DNA of 51,776 nucleotides from assembly GCA_964606085.1 (NCBI GenBank), contig CAZSFD010000032.1, positions 1 through 51,776 of the forward strand, read 5' to 3'. This DNA comes from CAIQJJ01 sp964606085. Lineage in GTDB: Bacteria > Chloroflexota > Anaerolineae > Anaerolineales > UBA4823. Shown here piece by piece: positions 8,073 through 17,102 of the stretch (positions are counted from its first letter, which is position 1; the number at the start of each line of letters is the position of its first letter). The notes under the pieces were generated by a model. The model worked only from the letters and a program-made list of their open reading frames with translations. It searched no databases and was not told where the DNA came from. The position numbers were made by a program, and so were the translations under genes.

Positions 8073-9272
8073 ATGTTGGAAAATTCTTTTGCTAACGAGA
8101 TCGAATCGTTCGCCCGCATCAAAGTGGTGGGCGTAGGCGGCGGCGGCTGCAATGCCGTCAATCGCATGATTGACGAAGGCCTGACCGGCGTAGATTTCGT
8201 CGCCATCAATACCGATGCCCAGGCGCTCTTGCAGTCGAAAGCGGGCACGCGCGTACGCATCGGCGAGAAATTGACGCGCGGCCTCGGTTCGGGCGGTAAC
8301 CCCGAACAGGGCCGTAAAGCCGCCGAAGAATCTGCTGAAAGTCTCTATGAAGTGCTGAAAGGCTCGGATATGGTCTTCGTCACCGCCGGCATGGGCGGCG
8401 GCACCGGCACCGGGGCTTGCCCGATTGTTTCGCAGATTGCCAAGGAAGTGGGCGCGCTGACCATCGGCGTCGTCACCCGCCCGTTCACCTTCGAGGGTTC
8501 GCGCCGCAACCAGTCGGCAGATGCGGGTATCACCAAACTCAAGGAGCAGGCCGATACGCTGATCGTCATCCCCAACGACCGTCTGCTGCAAGTGGTGGAT
8601 AAGCGCGCCAACTTGCAAGACGCTTTCCGCATGGCTGACGATGTGCTGCGCCAGGGCGTGCAGGGCATTTCTGAGTTGATCACCGTCCCCGGCCTGATCA
8701 ACCTCGATTTTGCCGACGTCAAGACGATTATGTCGGAAGGCGGCGCGGCCCTGATGGCCGTGAGCCAGGCCAAAGGCGAGGAACGCGCCCGCGAAGCCGC
8801 CGAGCGGGCCATTTCCAGCCAACTGCTCGACATCACCATTGACGGCGCCCGCGGCATCTTGCTCAACGTCACCGGCGGCCCAGACCTGACGCTGTTCGAG
8901 GTCAACCAGGCGGCTGCCATCATCAAGGAAACCGCCCACCCCGAGGTCAACCTGATCTTCGGCGCGGTGATCAACCCCGATATGAAAGACGAACTGCGCA
9001 TCACCGTCATTGCCACCGGGTTCGAGCGCACCGGCATGCCGCGCAGCGTGATGAACCAGGTGCCGCTGCGTTCTGAAACTTCTCGCATCAGCGAGACGCG
9101 CCAGACCAGCCCCTACACCATTTCGCCCGCGCCGGCCCAACCGCAGCCGCGCAGCAATGTCCCCGAATACGCCGCGGCGAATAGCAGCAGTAACACCACT
9201 TCCACGTTCACCCCGCGCACCTTCAATACCGAGGATTTAGACATTCCGGCGTTCTTGCGCAAGCGAAAATAA
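8073..9272 (+). CDS. ftsZ: Cell division protein FtsZ
   Basis: Tubulin-like GTPase forming the Z ring; 399 residues. It has 'VVGVGGGGCNAVNRM' near residue 18, the tubulin signature GGGTGTG at 108-114, and the T7 region 'NLDFADVKTIM' for GTP hydrolysis. A Ser/Thr/Pro-rich linker follows, and the conserved C-terminal peptide 'DLDIPAFLRKRK' binds FtsA. A strong ribosome site (GAGGAGG) precedes the ATG by 8-9 nt. The 76-bp spacer after ftsA may hold a weak promoter (TTATCC-17-TACTAT), so ftsZ could be boosted above the upstream operon. Confidence 0.98.
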   Translation: MLENSFANEIESFARIKVVGVGGGGCNAVNRMIDEGLTGVDFVAINTDAQALLQSKAGTRVRIGEKLTRGLGSGGNPEQGRKAAEESAESLYEVLKGSDMVFVTAGMGGGTGTGACPIVSQIAKEVGALTIGVVTRPFTFEGSRRNQSADAGITKLKEQADTLIVIPNDRLLQVVDKRANLQDAFRMADDVLRQGVQGISELITVPGLINLDFADVKTIMSEGGAALMAVSQAKGEERAREAAERAISSQLLDITIDGARGILLNVTGGPDLTLFEVNQAAAIIKETAHPEVNLIFGAVINPDMKDELRITVIATGFERTGMPRSVMNQVPLRSETSRISETRQTSPYTISPAPAQPQPRSNVPEYAAANSSSNTTSTFTPRTFNTEDLDIPAFLRKRK

Positions 9273-9385
9273 CGTTTATTTTTGGTTATTGGTTGTAAAA
9301 CAAAATTAACCGGCCCTCCTCCCGGTTGATCTTGGCTGCCTGCTGGTTTCTTTGTCCATGCCTTCGCACAGAGAGATCGGCGGCC

Positions 9386-9428
9386 CAGGGGTCTGTGCTT
9401 GCCTGTAAGCGGGGCAGCCAGACCCCTG
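9386..9428. repeat. Strong 10-bp inverted repeat after ftsZ
   Basis: Perfect inverted repeat CAGGGGTCTG / CAGACCCCTG (9386-9395 and 9419-9428). A structured GC-rich interior contains a smaller GCTT/AAGC stem. No T-run follows at once; a TATTTTTTG lies ~20 bp later. It could be a REP-like element, an ftsZ terminator or a small structured RNA. Confidence 0.5.
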
Positions 9429-9511
9429 TCGTTTAAGCTGCAAGAGGCTATATTTTTTGTAGGTTTGGTAAATTCCTGCAAAGGCCAAGATTAAGAACAG
9501 TTTTCAGGGCT

Positions 9512-9540
9512 TGCGCAAGCAAAGTGACTATGCTAGAATG
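9512..9540 (+). promoter_or_regulatory. Putative promoter of nrdR-nrdJ
   Basis: A TAGAAT -10 box, 5 of 6 matches to consensus and ending near 9540, has a weak TTGCGC -35 element 17 bp upstream. It precedes the NrdR-box-like palindromes. The 450-bp spacer between ftsZ and nrdR otherwise holds no gene. Confidence 0.4.
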
Positions 9541-9583
9541 TAGGCCCTTTGGTAGCCATAGGTAGGGGTACTAAGGTACTATG

Positions 9584-9638
9584 CCCCTATATATGGGGGT
9601 TACGTTTGTTCTACTTATACTTTGCCCATATATTCGGC
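9584..9638. promoter_or_regulatory. Two NrdR-box-like palindromes
   Basis: CTATATATGG (9587-9596, in a larger CCCC...GGGG palindrome) matches nine of ten core positions of the NrdR consensus CWATATATWG. A second, weaker copy, CCATATATTC, lies at 9626-9635 within GCC...GGC. Their centres are 39 bp apart, close to four helical turns. The location before nrdR-nrdJ fits autoregulation by NrdR with (d)ATP as co-repressor. Confidence 0.45.
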
Positions 9639-9725
9639 TAAGCGAGCAAAGCGCATCAAACACGGTCACAGGCGTAGGTTCGCGGTCTCGTGGTTGTTAC
9701 ACTTTATGCGGGTTAGGAGTTGACA

Positions 9726-10175
9726 ATGTACTGTCCCTATTGCAAGCATGATGGTTCTCGTGTGGTAGACACTTCGCATGATCCGCGCGGCGGGGTGCGG
9801 CGGCGGCGGGAGTGTGAACAATGCGGGCAGCGCTTTAGCACCTACGAGCGCCCCATTTTGGCAACGCCGTTGTTGATCAAGCAGGATGGCACGCGCGAGG
9901 AATTTGACCGCGACAAATTGCTGCGCGGCATTCGCATTGCCTGTGCCAAGCGTCCAGTTTCCGCCGCCGATATAGACCGGCTGGTGGGCGAAATCGAAGC
10001 CACCTTGCAAAGCCTCGGGCGCGCTGAAGTGTCGTCGCGTGTGGTGGGAGATATGGTCATCACCGGGCTGAAAGACCTCGATCACGTGGCCTACATCCGC
10101 TACGCGATTGTCTACCTGAAGTTGGATGACTTGCAATCCATCCGCGGTGAAATTAACCGTCTGCTCGAAGGTTGA
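9726..10175 (+). CDS. nrdR: Transcriptional repressor NrdR
   Basis: Zinc-ribbon/ATP-cone repressor of ribonucleotide reductase genes; 149 residues. The N-terminal zinc ribbon has Cys3, Cys6, Cys30 and Cys33, with the basic 'RRRRECEQCGQRFSTYER' stretch. The ATP-cone spans about residues 47-140 ('DGTREEFDRDKLLRGI...', 'VAYIRYAIVYLKLDD'). The ATG at 9726 was preferred over the TTG two codons earlier: NrdR proteins start M-x-C-P-x-C, and AGGAG is spaced 7 nt before it. The ribosome site sits in a 17-nt sequence repeated before the small gene at 35343. It precedes its likely target nrdJ. Confidence 0.96.
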   Translation: MYCPYCKHDGSRVVDTSHDPRGGVRRRRECEQCGQRFSTYERPILATPLLIKQDGTREEFDRDKLLRGIRIACAKRPVSAADIDRLVGEIEATLQSLGRAEVSSRVVGDMVITGLKDLDHVAYIRYAIVYLKLDDLQSIRGEINRLLEG

Positions 10176-10234
10176 GCAGTGTTTCTTGATCCACGTCCTA
10201 TCCGTTTCAATTATTTTCGAGGAGTTATGACGCG

Positions 10235-13200
10235 ATGAAACAAAACACCCACACCCAACCGTATAAACACGGCCTTTTGCCTACCCCGCCCCTCCCTGAA
10301 AACGTGCCGCCGGTGGCACTGACTGAAAACGCCAGACAGGTATTGGTGCGCCGCTATGTGCGGCGCGGCGCCGATGGCAAGCCGGTGGAAAGCGTCGAAG
10401 AGATGTTCTGGCGTGTGGCTTATCATGTGGCTACGGTTGAGCAAACTTGGGGCGGCGATGTGCTGCAACGGGCGCGTGAGTTTTATGAACTGCTTTCCAG
10501 CAAGCGTTTTTTTCCCAATTCGCCCACTTTCACCGGGGCTGGCACACCCCTGGGCCAACTGGCGGCCTGCTTTGTCTTGCCCATCTCCGATGACATGGGC
10601 CGCCACCCGGCAGGCATCTTCCAGACCCTGCGCGACGCAGCCCTGATCCAGCAGACGGGCGGCGGGAATGGGTTTTCGTTTTCGCAGTTGCGCCCGAAGG
10701 CCAGTTTGGTGAAATCGTCGGCGGGGCAGGCCACCGGGCCGGTGGGGTTCTTGCGGGTGTACGATAAGGCATTTGGGGAGATCGCCCAGGGCGGAACCCG
10801 GCGTGGCGCCAATATGGCCGTGCTGCGCGTCGATCATCCGGATATTGAAGAATTTATCATTTGCAAGACGAATGAGAACGCCATCACCAACTTCAATATC
10901 TCCGTGGGTATCACCGACGCTTTCATGGAAGCGGTGGAGCGCGACGATGATTGGGATTTGCGCTTTCCCGATGTCAACTCGCCGCTCTATAAGGGCTTCT
11001 ACGGCACCCTGGAACAGGCCGAGGCGGCGGGAATCCCGATTCGGGTGTACAAAACCGTGCGGGCGCGCCAATTGTTCGACAAAATCGTCACCCAGGCGCA
11101 CCACAACGGCGAACCCGGCGTGCTGTTCCTCGATGCCGCCAACCGCTCCAACCCAGTGCCGCAGCTTTATCAGCTTGAGGCTACCAATCCGTGTGTCACC
11201 GGTGAGACTTTAATCTACACTGAGAATGGTTTGCAGCGCGCGGACCAGTTAGCTCTCGAAGGTACTGCTCAATGCGTTGTCACAGATGCCCGTTTTGGCA
11301 CACAAACCTTGTTGCCTGCCTCGCCCGTTTTTTCTACGGGAATGAGAGATGTTGTGCGTCTGACCACCCGCGAAGGCTATGAACTGCGACTGACGGATGA
11401 TCATCGCGTGATGACCGCCCACGGATGGGTGCCTGCTGGTGATTTACAACCGGGCGATAAAATCCATCTGCTCAACCGCCCAGGTGGGTTTGGTTCTCAC
11501 GGTAGCCTGGATGATGGGCTGGTGCTGGGCTGGTTAATTGGTGATGGCACAGTCAATGTCGTGCGGGCGGTACTGTCATTTTTTGGCGAAGAAAAATATG
11601 CCTTAGCGCCGATGTTTGCCGAAGCTGTCGCGCGAATAGTCGCTCAGCCAGGGCATGGGCGATCTTATCCTGTCGGGGTAATTGACATCCCCCAAAGAGA
11701 TGAAGCTCGCGTTGCTTCTGACCGATTGCGTAACTGGGCGGCAACGCATGGTGTGACGGAAGAACACAAGCATATCGTACCGCCGACTGTATTGAGCGGC
11801 AGCGAAGATATGCAGCGTGGTTTCTTGCAGGCACTTTTCAGTGCCGATGGCACGGTGAACGACGGTGGCGAGAAGGGATGCAGCGTGCGTTTGGCATCCA
11901 GCCACCTGAACATCTTGAAAGACACGCAGCGCCTGCTCTTGAATTTCGGCATTGTCAGCCGTATTTACGAAACCCGGCGGCCAGGCGGTTATCACAGCCT
12001 GCCCGATGGCAAAGGCGGCCAACGAGACTACTTCATTCTGCCGCAGCATGAATTGGCGATCAGCAAACATAACCTGATCAGCTTTGCCAACCAAATCGGC
12101 TTTTTGATCGAATCAAAGCAAAATCGACTGGTGGAATATCTCAACCGCAAAGTGCGTGGCCCCTATCGCGAGCCTTTTACAGCCACGGTGTTGGCTGTTG
12201 AACCTGATGGGCGCGAAATGGTCTACGACCTGCAGCAACCCGATACACGTTCTTTCATCGCCAATGGCATCGTCGTTCACAATTGCGGCGAACAGTGGTT
12301 AGGAAGTTATGAGAACTGCTGCCTTGGCTCGATCAACCTGGCGCAGCACTATGGGCCAGGCGGCCGCGTGGATTGGGAGAAGCTGCGCGCCAACGTAGAA
12401 CTGTCCACCCGCTTTCTCGATGACGTGGTCGAAGCCAATGCCTATGTGCCAGCCGTCCACCAGCTAAAGGAGGCCGCGCACAATGCCCGGCGCATTGGTT
12501 TGGGCATCATGGGCCTGGCGGACCTGATGTATCACGCGGGTATTCGCTATGGGTCTGATGAAGGGCAGGAGTTTGCCTCGCAGGTGATGGAATTTGTGCG
12601 CTATCACGCCATGCGCACCAGCATTGACATGGCCCAAGAGCGCGGCGCTTTCCCGGCCCTCCAGGGCAGCATCTACGACGCCGCGACGATGCGTTGGCAG
12701 CCGCCGCGCGCCATTATGCCCTACACGCACGATTGGGGCCGCCCGGCGCTGGATTGGGCCGCGCTGACCGAAGACCTGCGCCGGCACGGCATCCGCAACG
12801 CCGCCCAGACCACCATCGCCCCGACCGGCACGATTGCTACGGTGGCTGGCTGCGAGGGCTATGGCTGTGAGCCGGTGTTCGCATTGGCCTACATCCGCCA
12901 TGTCAACGACAATGGCAAAGATTTGCAACTGACTTATGCCAGCCCGCAGTTCGAGCAGGCGTTGATTACGGCTGGTTTGGACGAAGCCGCCCGGCAGTCG
13001 GTGGTGGATAAGGTGATGGAGCATGGCACCTGCCAGGATATCCCCCAGATTCCGGCCGCTTTGCGCCAGGTGTTCGTCGTCTCCGCCGATATTTCTGCCG
13101 AAGAACATGTGCGTATGCAGGCGGCGCTGCAAGCCTTCGTGGATAACTCGATCTCGAAGACGGTCAATTTCCCCGAGGGCGCAAGTGAAGAAGATGTGGC

Positions 13201-13939
13201 TTTGGCTTACCAACATGCCTGGGAGATGGGCTGCAAGGGCATCACCGTTTACGTGACCGGCTCTCGCCAGGTGGTGGTGCTGGAGACGAAGGCCACCGCC
13301 AAGCAGAAGCAGGAGGCCGAACCCGCCGCCGCCCCCACACCTGCCAGCGACCAGATGAACATCTGGCACGAGGAGAAGAAGCCCCGCCCGCGGCGGCTGC
13401 ACGGCTACACGTATAACGCCAACACCCCGTTGGGTAAGGCGTTCGTCACCATCAACGAAAACGGCGGCGACCAGCCCTTCGAGGTGTTTGTCAACACATC
13501 GAAAGCCGGTTCCGATACGGCGGCGGTTTCGGAGGCCATCGGACGGCTGATTTCGTATGTGCTGCGCCTGGCCTCGCCGGTGGCCCCCATCGAGCGCATG
13601 CGTGAAATCTGGCGGCAGCTTTCGGGCATTGGCGGGGGGCGATCGCTGGGGTTTGGGCCCAACCGCGTGCGTTCTCTGCCTGATGGGGTGGCGCAGGTGT
13701 TGGCGGAGTACCTCGAAATGAAAGATAACGAGCCGACATTCACCAGCGGCATTCCGGTGGTCAGCCATAGCGGCGGCAATGGGCATCACCCCCCCTCCGG
13801 CGGCGCGGCAGAGGAAGTTCGCCCGGTCGAGCAGCTTGCCCTGAAAATTGGTGATCTTTGCCCGGAGTGTGGCGAGGCGGCCTTTGTGAATGAGGAAGGC
13901 TGCCGCAAGTGCTATGCCTGTGGGTATAGCGAGTGTTGA
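10235..13939 (+). CDS. nrdJ: Adenosylcobalamin-dependent ribonucleotide reductase with intein
   Basis: Class II RNR making deoxyribonucleotides without oxygen dependence; precursor 1234 residues, about 870 after splicing. Extein motifs: first active-site Cys112 ('LAACFVLP'), 'QTGGGNGFSFSQLRPK', and the N318-P319 / C684-G685-E686 'NPCGE' catalytic loop split by the intein. 'YENCCLGSINL' and 'APTGTIATVAG' follow. The C-terminal zinc/redox tail has Cys1226, Cys1229 and Cys1234. No ATP-cone precedes the barrel. GAGGAG lies ~10 nt before the ATG; an earlier ATG closes after three codons. It lies 59 bp after nrdR and ends at a strong terminator. Confidence 0.96.
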   Translation: MKQNTHTQPYKHGLLPTPPLPENVPPVALTENARQVLVRRYVRRGADGKPVESVEEMFWRVAYHVATVEQTWGGDVLQRAREFYELLSSKRFFPNSPTFTGAGTPLGQLAACFVLPISDDMGRHPAGIFQTLRDAALIQQTGGGNGFSFSQLRPKASLVKSSAGQATGPVGFLRVYDKAFGEIAQGGTRRGANMAVLRVDHPDIEEFIICKTNENAITNFNISVGITDAFMEAVERDDDWDLRFPDVNSPLYKGFYGTLEQAEAAGIPIRVYKTVRARQLFDKIVTQAHHNGEPGVLFLDAANRSNPVPQLYQLEATNPCVTGETLIYTENGLQRADQLALEGTAQCVVTDARFGTQTLLPASPVFSTGMRDVVRLTTREGYELRLTDDHRVMTAHGWVPAGDLQPGDKIHLLNRPGGFGSHGSLDDGLVLGWLIGDGTVNVVRAVLSFFGEEKYALAPMFAEAVARIVAQPGHGRSYPVGVIDIPQRDEARVASDRLRNWAATHGVTEEHKHIVPPTVLSGSEDMQRGFLQALFSADGTVNDGGEKGCSVRLASSHLNILKDTQRLLLNFGIVSRIYETRRPGGYHSLPDGKGGQRDYFILPQHELAISKHNLISFANQIGFLIESKQNRLVEYLNRKVRGPYREPFTATVLAVEPDGREMVYDLQQPDTRSFIANGIVVHNCGEQWLGSYENCCLGSINLAQHYGPGGRVDWEKLRANVELSTRFLDDVVEANAYVPAVHQLKEAAHNARRIGLGIMGLADLMYHAGIRYGSDEGQEFASQVMEFVRYHAMRTSIDMAQERGAFPALQGSIYDAATMRWQPPRAIMPYTHDWGRPALDWAALTEDLRRHGIRNAAQTTIAPTGTIATVAGCEGYGCEPVFALAYIRHVNDNGKDLQLTYASPQFEQALITAGLDEAARQSVVDKVMEHGTCQDIPQIPAALRQVFVVSADISAEEHVRMQAALQAFVDNSISKTVNFPEGASEEDVALAYQHAWEMGCKGITVYVTGSRQVVVLETKATAKQKQEAEPAAAPTPASDQMNIWHEEKKPRPRRLHGYTYNANTPLGKAFVTINENGGDQPFEVFVNTSKAGSDTAAVSEAIGRLISYVLRLASPVAPIERMREIWRQLSGIGGGRSLGFGPNRVRSLPDGVAQVLAEYLEMKDNEPTFTSGIPVVSHSGGNGHHPPSGGAAEEVRPVEQLALKIGDLCPECGEAAFVNEEGCRKCYACGYSEC
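11192..12283 (+). mobile_element. Intein with LAGLIDADG homing endonuclease in NrdJ
   Basis: In-frame insertion of 364 residues (NrdJ precursor 320-683). Block A is 'CVTGETLIYTENG', with catalytic Cys1. Block B is 'LTDDHRVMT'. Two dodecapeptide-type motifs, 'VLGWLIGDGTV' and 'LQALFSADGTV', lie about 100 residues apart and indicate a DOD homing endonuclease. Block F/G ends '...SFIANGIVVHN', followed by Cys+1. All splicing residues are present, so the intein should be active, and the endonuclease acidic residues look intact. The coding sequence looks visibly less GC-rich and less codon-biased than the exteins, in keeping with horizontal entry. Confidence 0.93.
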
Positions 13940-13955
13940 CCCTGGGTGTTTAACG

Positions 13956-13990
13956 AAAACGGGCGAGGTGAAAACCTCGCCCGTTTTATT
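13956..13990. terminator. Bidirectional terminator between nrdJ and the HD-GYP gene
   Basis: A perfect 14-bp stem (13956-13969 with 13974-13987) is closed by a GAAA tetraloop. It is flanked by A-run and T-run on either side, so it can serve both convergent genes. Confidence 0.88.
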
Positions 13991-14004
13991 TTGCCGTTGC
14001 GAAA

Positions 14005-16962
14005 TTAAGCCAGGCCAAATTCAGCGCCAAATACTTCAAAAAATTTCGCCACCACCTGTGGGTCGAAGTGCGTGCCGCTGCGAGCGCGAATCAGTTCGGC
14101 GGCTTCGGTCGTCGTCAAGGCCCTGGGGTTGTAGGCGCGCGCAAAGGTGATCGCGTCCCATACATCGGTGATGGCAAAGATGCGCGCTTCGAGGGGGATT
14201 TGTTCGCCTTTCAGGCCACGTGGATAGCCGTTGCCGTCCCACCATTCGTGATGGCAGTAGGGAATATCTAAGGCGGGGCGCAGGTAGGCGATGGGGGCCA
14301 GCATGTTGTAGGCATAGAGCGGGTGCTTGCGCATTTCGACCCATTCGGCCGCGGTGAGTTTATCGGGTTTGAGCAGAATTTCATCGGGCACGCCCATTTT
14401 GCCAATATCGTGCAGCAGCGCGCCACGCTGGATGTCTGCCAGGCGTTCGCCGCTGAAGCCCATGGCCCGCGCCAGGCGCAGGGTCATCTCGGTCACGCGT
14501 TGGGTGTGGTCTTCGGTTTCGTGGTTGCGCAAATCGAGCGCCCGCGACCAGCCCTGGATCGTTTCATCGTAAGCCATGGAGAGTTCCAGGTTGCGGTGGC
14601 GTAAGTTGGTCAGCAAATTGGCATTGTTGATGGCAATGGCCGTCTGGCCGCCCAGGGCATCCAGAAAATCCAGCCATTCCTGATCGGGGGTCAGGGGCGA
14701 GCGGTGCATAATCTCCAAAATACCCTGCACTTCACCTTTTGCCATCAAGGGCCTGGCAAAATAGGCCACGAAGCCCTCGCGGTGCATCCAGGCGGCCTGC
14801 TGCGGGAAGCGCTCGAACACATCTGGAAGCGTTTCGATATTGGGAAGGGAGATCGGCTGATTTTCCAGGATAACCCGCCCGGCCAGGCTGTCATTCAAAG
14901 CCAGGTGATTTTTCTTCACCAGGGCATGGCGCAGGCCCAACGCAGCCACATATTCCAGTTCTAACAGGTTCGCTTCATAGGTCAGGGCGCACGCCGCGTC
15001 CACCTGCAATTGCGAGAGAGCCTTCTCGAGAATCACTTTCAGCGCGATTTGCAGGTCAACGCTGCCGCTGATGGCGATGTCTATTTCGCGCAGCGCTTGT
15101 AAGTGATCCAGGCGGCGCAGGTTTTCGGTGTACAAACAGGAATTGAGCACCGTCAACGCGGTGCGGTTGGCCACTTCTTGTAAAAAGGCCAGGTCATCGC
15201 TCGTATATGCCGGCTGCTTATGCCCGCGTGCCGTGGCGATGACGCCAATTCTCTTGCCCTGCGCCCGCAAAATAACCGCCATCAGGCTGCTGAGGCCATA
15301 GCGCTTCAGGTAATGGCCATCATCTTGCCAGGCCCAGGTTGCCGCGTCAGCCGGCGAAACATGCGGCAAAAATACAGGCCCTTCCTGGTAGAAAAGCTGC
15401 TGGGGCAGTGGGTGGCGCAAAAGTATTTGTCCCAAGGCCGGGCGCAGATGTTCTTCAGCTTGCGGGTTGGTATGGTGCAAAGCCGCCGGGTGCAACATGC
15501 CCCCATTGGAGGAGAGTAAAGCAATGACACAGGCGTCGCCCAGGAATGCGGCCACCTGGCGTGCAACGGCTTCCAGGGCCAGGCGATCATCTTGCAAGAT
15601 GTCGGACAGGCTGCGTGCCACCGAATCCAGCACTTGCAGGCGTTCGGCTTGTTGATGCAGCTTTTCATCGGCCAGTTTGCGGTCGGTGATGTCTTCGGCA
15701 ACGCCAGCCCAGCGGTAGATTTGCTGGGCATCGTTGTAGATGGGGTAGGTGCGGGCTTCCACCCAGCGCAGGCTGCCATCGGGGCGCAGCAGGCGGTATG
15801 GCTGCCCGCGCACCGGTTTGCCGCTGGCGTGGTCGCGTACCGCCTGGCGGATCAACGCCCGGTCTGCCGGATGCAAGGCGCGCAAGAAGCTGAAAGCCGA
15901 ATCGTACAACGGCCAGCGTGAACGCCCGCTGATCGTGTCGTAAACCGGGCTGATGTAGATGAGCTTGCCTGTGGCGGCCTCCTGCACCCAGAAAATATCG
16001 TGGACGCTCTCAGCCAGTTGGCGAAACATCTCCTCGCTGTTGCGCAGCGATTCCTCGGCCTGGATGCGGGAGGTGATGTCGGTGATAAAGCCCTCAATGG
16101 CCTGCAACGATTTGGGCGCTGGCGATTGCTTAGCCTTGCGCAAAACATCGGCAATGTTGAAAATGGCCGTCGCGCTGGGGTCAACGCCGTCCAGCAAACG
16201 CACGCGCGCGGTTTCGCTTTCGGGGGTATCGCGCTCATCGCTGTAAATGCCACTGCCCTGTTCCCACACCCAACGCAAGGCCCCCGTGGCCGTAATGATC
16301 CGGTAGGTGATCTGATAAGGCCGCTCGGCTTTGAGCGCCGTTTCGATCTCACTGCGCACGCGTGCCAGGTCTTCGGGGTGAACCAGGTTCTCATAGCGCA
16401 CCCGGCGGTTTTCCAATTCATCTTTCTGATAGCCCGTCAACGCCAGGCAGCCATCGCTGACAAATTTCATCATCCACACCGGGTAATACACCCCGCGGTA
16501 GGCCATGCCTGGCAGATTGCTCATCAAGGTAGCCAGGGCGCGCTGGCTCTCGTGGAGCAGTTTTTCGGCCCGGCGTTTGTCATCGCGCAAGCGTTTCTCT
16601 GCCAACGCACGTTCCACGGCCTGGCCCAGGCGGCCCAGGCGGTCTTTGAGCAGGTAGTCGGCGGCTCCCTGCTGCATACATTCGATAGCCACTTCTTCAA
16701 TGCTGCCCGTGACCACGATGAAGGGGATATCCAGCCCCTTTTCTTGCAGCAAACACAGGGCGCGCAAGGCGTTGAATTGGGGCAAGTTGTAATCGGCTAA
16801 GATGAGGTCAAGGTGGGGGTCCAGCGCTGCCACGTATTCCCCCTCGGTGGCAACTCGCTGCCAGGTAAAATCGTAACCGGCACGCTTCAATTGATGAACG
16901 GTCAGGTCAGCATCTTGGGGTGAATCTTCGACAACCAATACCTGAAGCGGTTCTTTGCTCAC
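14005..16962 (-). CDS. REC-PAS-PAS-GAF-GAF-HD-GYP signalling protein
   Basis: Large cytoplasmic sensor of about 985 residues, probably degrading cyclic di-GMP. Domain order: receiver (about 5-120, phospho-Asp in 'LILADYNLP'), two PAS domains (about 150-290 and 305-425), two GAF domains (about 440-610 and 625-790), then HD-GYP ('LLHDIGKMGVPDEIL' near 850, 'GNGYPRGLKG' near 911). There is no membrane segment and no GGDEF. GTG at 16962 was chosen because CAGGA lies 9 nt upstream and the receiver fold starts at once. An ATG 15 codons earlier lacks a ribosome site. It lies 140 bp after a stand-alone response regulator on the same strand. Confidence 0.88.
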   Translation of the reverse strand: MSKEPLQVLVVEDSPQDADLTVHQLKRAGYDFTWQRVATEGEYVAALDPHLDLILADYNLPQFNALRALCLLQEKGLDIPFIVVTGSIEEVAIECMQQGAADYLLKDRLGRLGQAVERALAEKRLRDDKRRAEKLLHESQRALATLMSNLPGMAYRGVYYPVWMMKFVSDGCLALTGYQKDELENRRVRYENLVHPEDLARVRSEIETALKAERPYQITYRIITATGALRWVWEQGSGIYSDERDTPESETARVRLLDGVDPSATAIFNIADVLRKAKQSPAPKSLQAIEGFITDITSRIQAEESLRNSEEMFRQLAESVHDIFWVQEAATGKLIYISPVYDTISGRSRWPLYDSAFSFLRALHPADRALIRQAVRDHASGKPVRGQPYRLLRPDGSLRWVEARTYPIYNDAQQIYRWAGVAEDITDRKLADEKLHQQAERLQVLDSVARSLSDILQDDRLALEAVARQVAAFLGDACVIALLSSNGGMLHPAALHHTNPQAEEHLRPALGQILLRHPLPQQLFYQEGPVFLPHVSPADAATWAWQDDGHYLKRYGLSSLMAVILRAQGKRIGVIATARGHKQPAYTSDDLAFLQEVANRTALTVLNSCLYTENLRRLDHLQALREIDIAISGSVDLQIALKVILEKALSQLQVDAACALTYEANLLELEYVAALGLRHALVKKNHLALNDSLAGRVILENQPISLPNIETLPDVFERFPQQAAWMHREGFVAYFARPLMAKGEVQGILEIMHRSPLTPDQEWLDFLDALGGQTAIAINNANLLTNLRHRNLELSMAYDETIQGWSRALDLRNHETEDHTQRVTEMTLRLARAMGFSGERLADIQRGALLHDIGKMGVPDEILLKPDKLTAAEWVEMRKHPLYAYNMLAPIAYLRPALDIPYCHHEWWDGNGYPRGLKGEQIPLEARIFAITDVWDAITFARAYNPRALTTTEAAELIRARSGTHFDPQVVAKFFEVFGAEFGLA

Positions 16963-17102
16963 GACCGGTTTCCTGGCAAGGAACGGATCAAAAATAAATT
17001 GCCCCATTCAGGTCTGTTTGCCTGGGTTTTCAAGATTGACCAGGGGGCGTTATTTTCAACCGTTCCTCATTCACACATTCGCCAAACGCTTAACCACCAG
17101 GG

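Noticed and set aside
9300..9480. Cobalamin riboswitch before the B12-dependent nrdJ
   Set aside because: No B12-box motif was found in the spacer, and the spacer between nrdR and nrdJ is only 59 bp.
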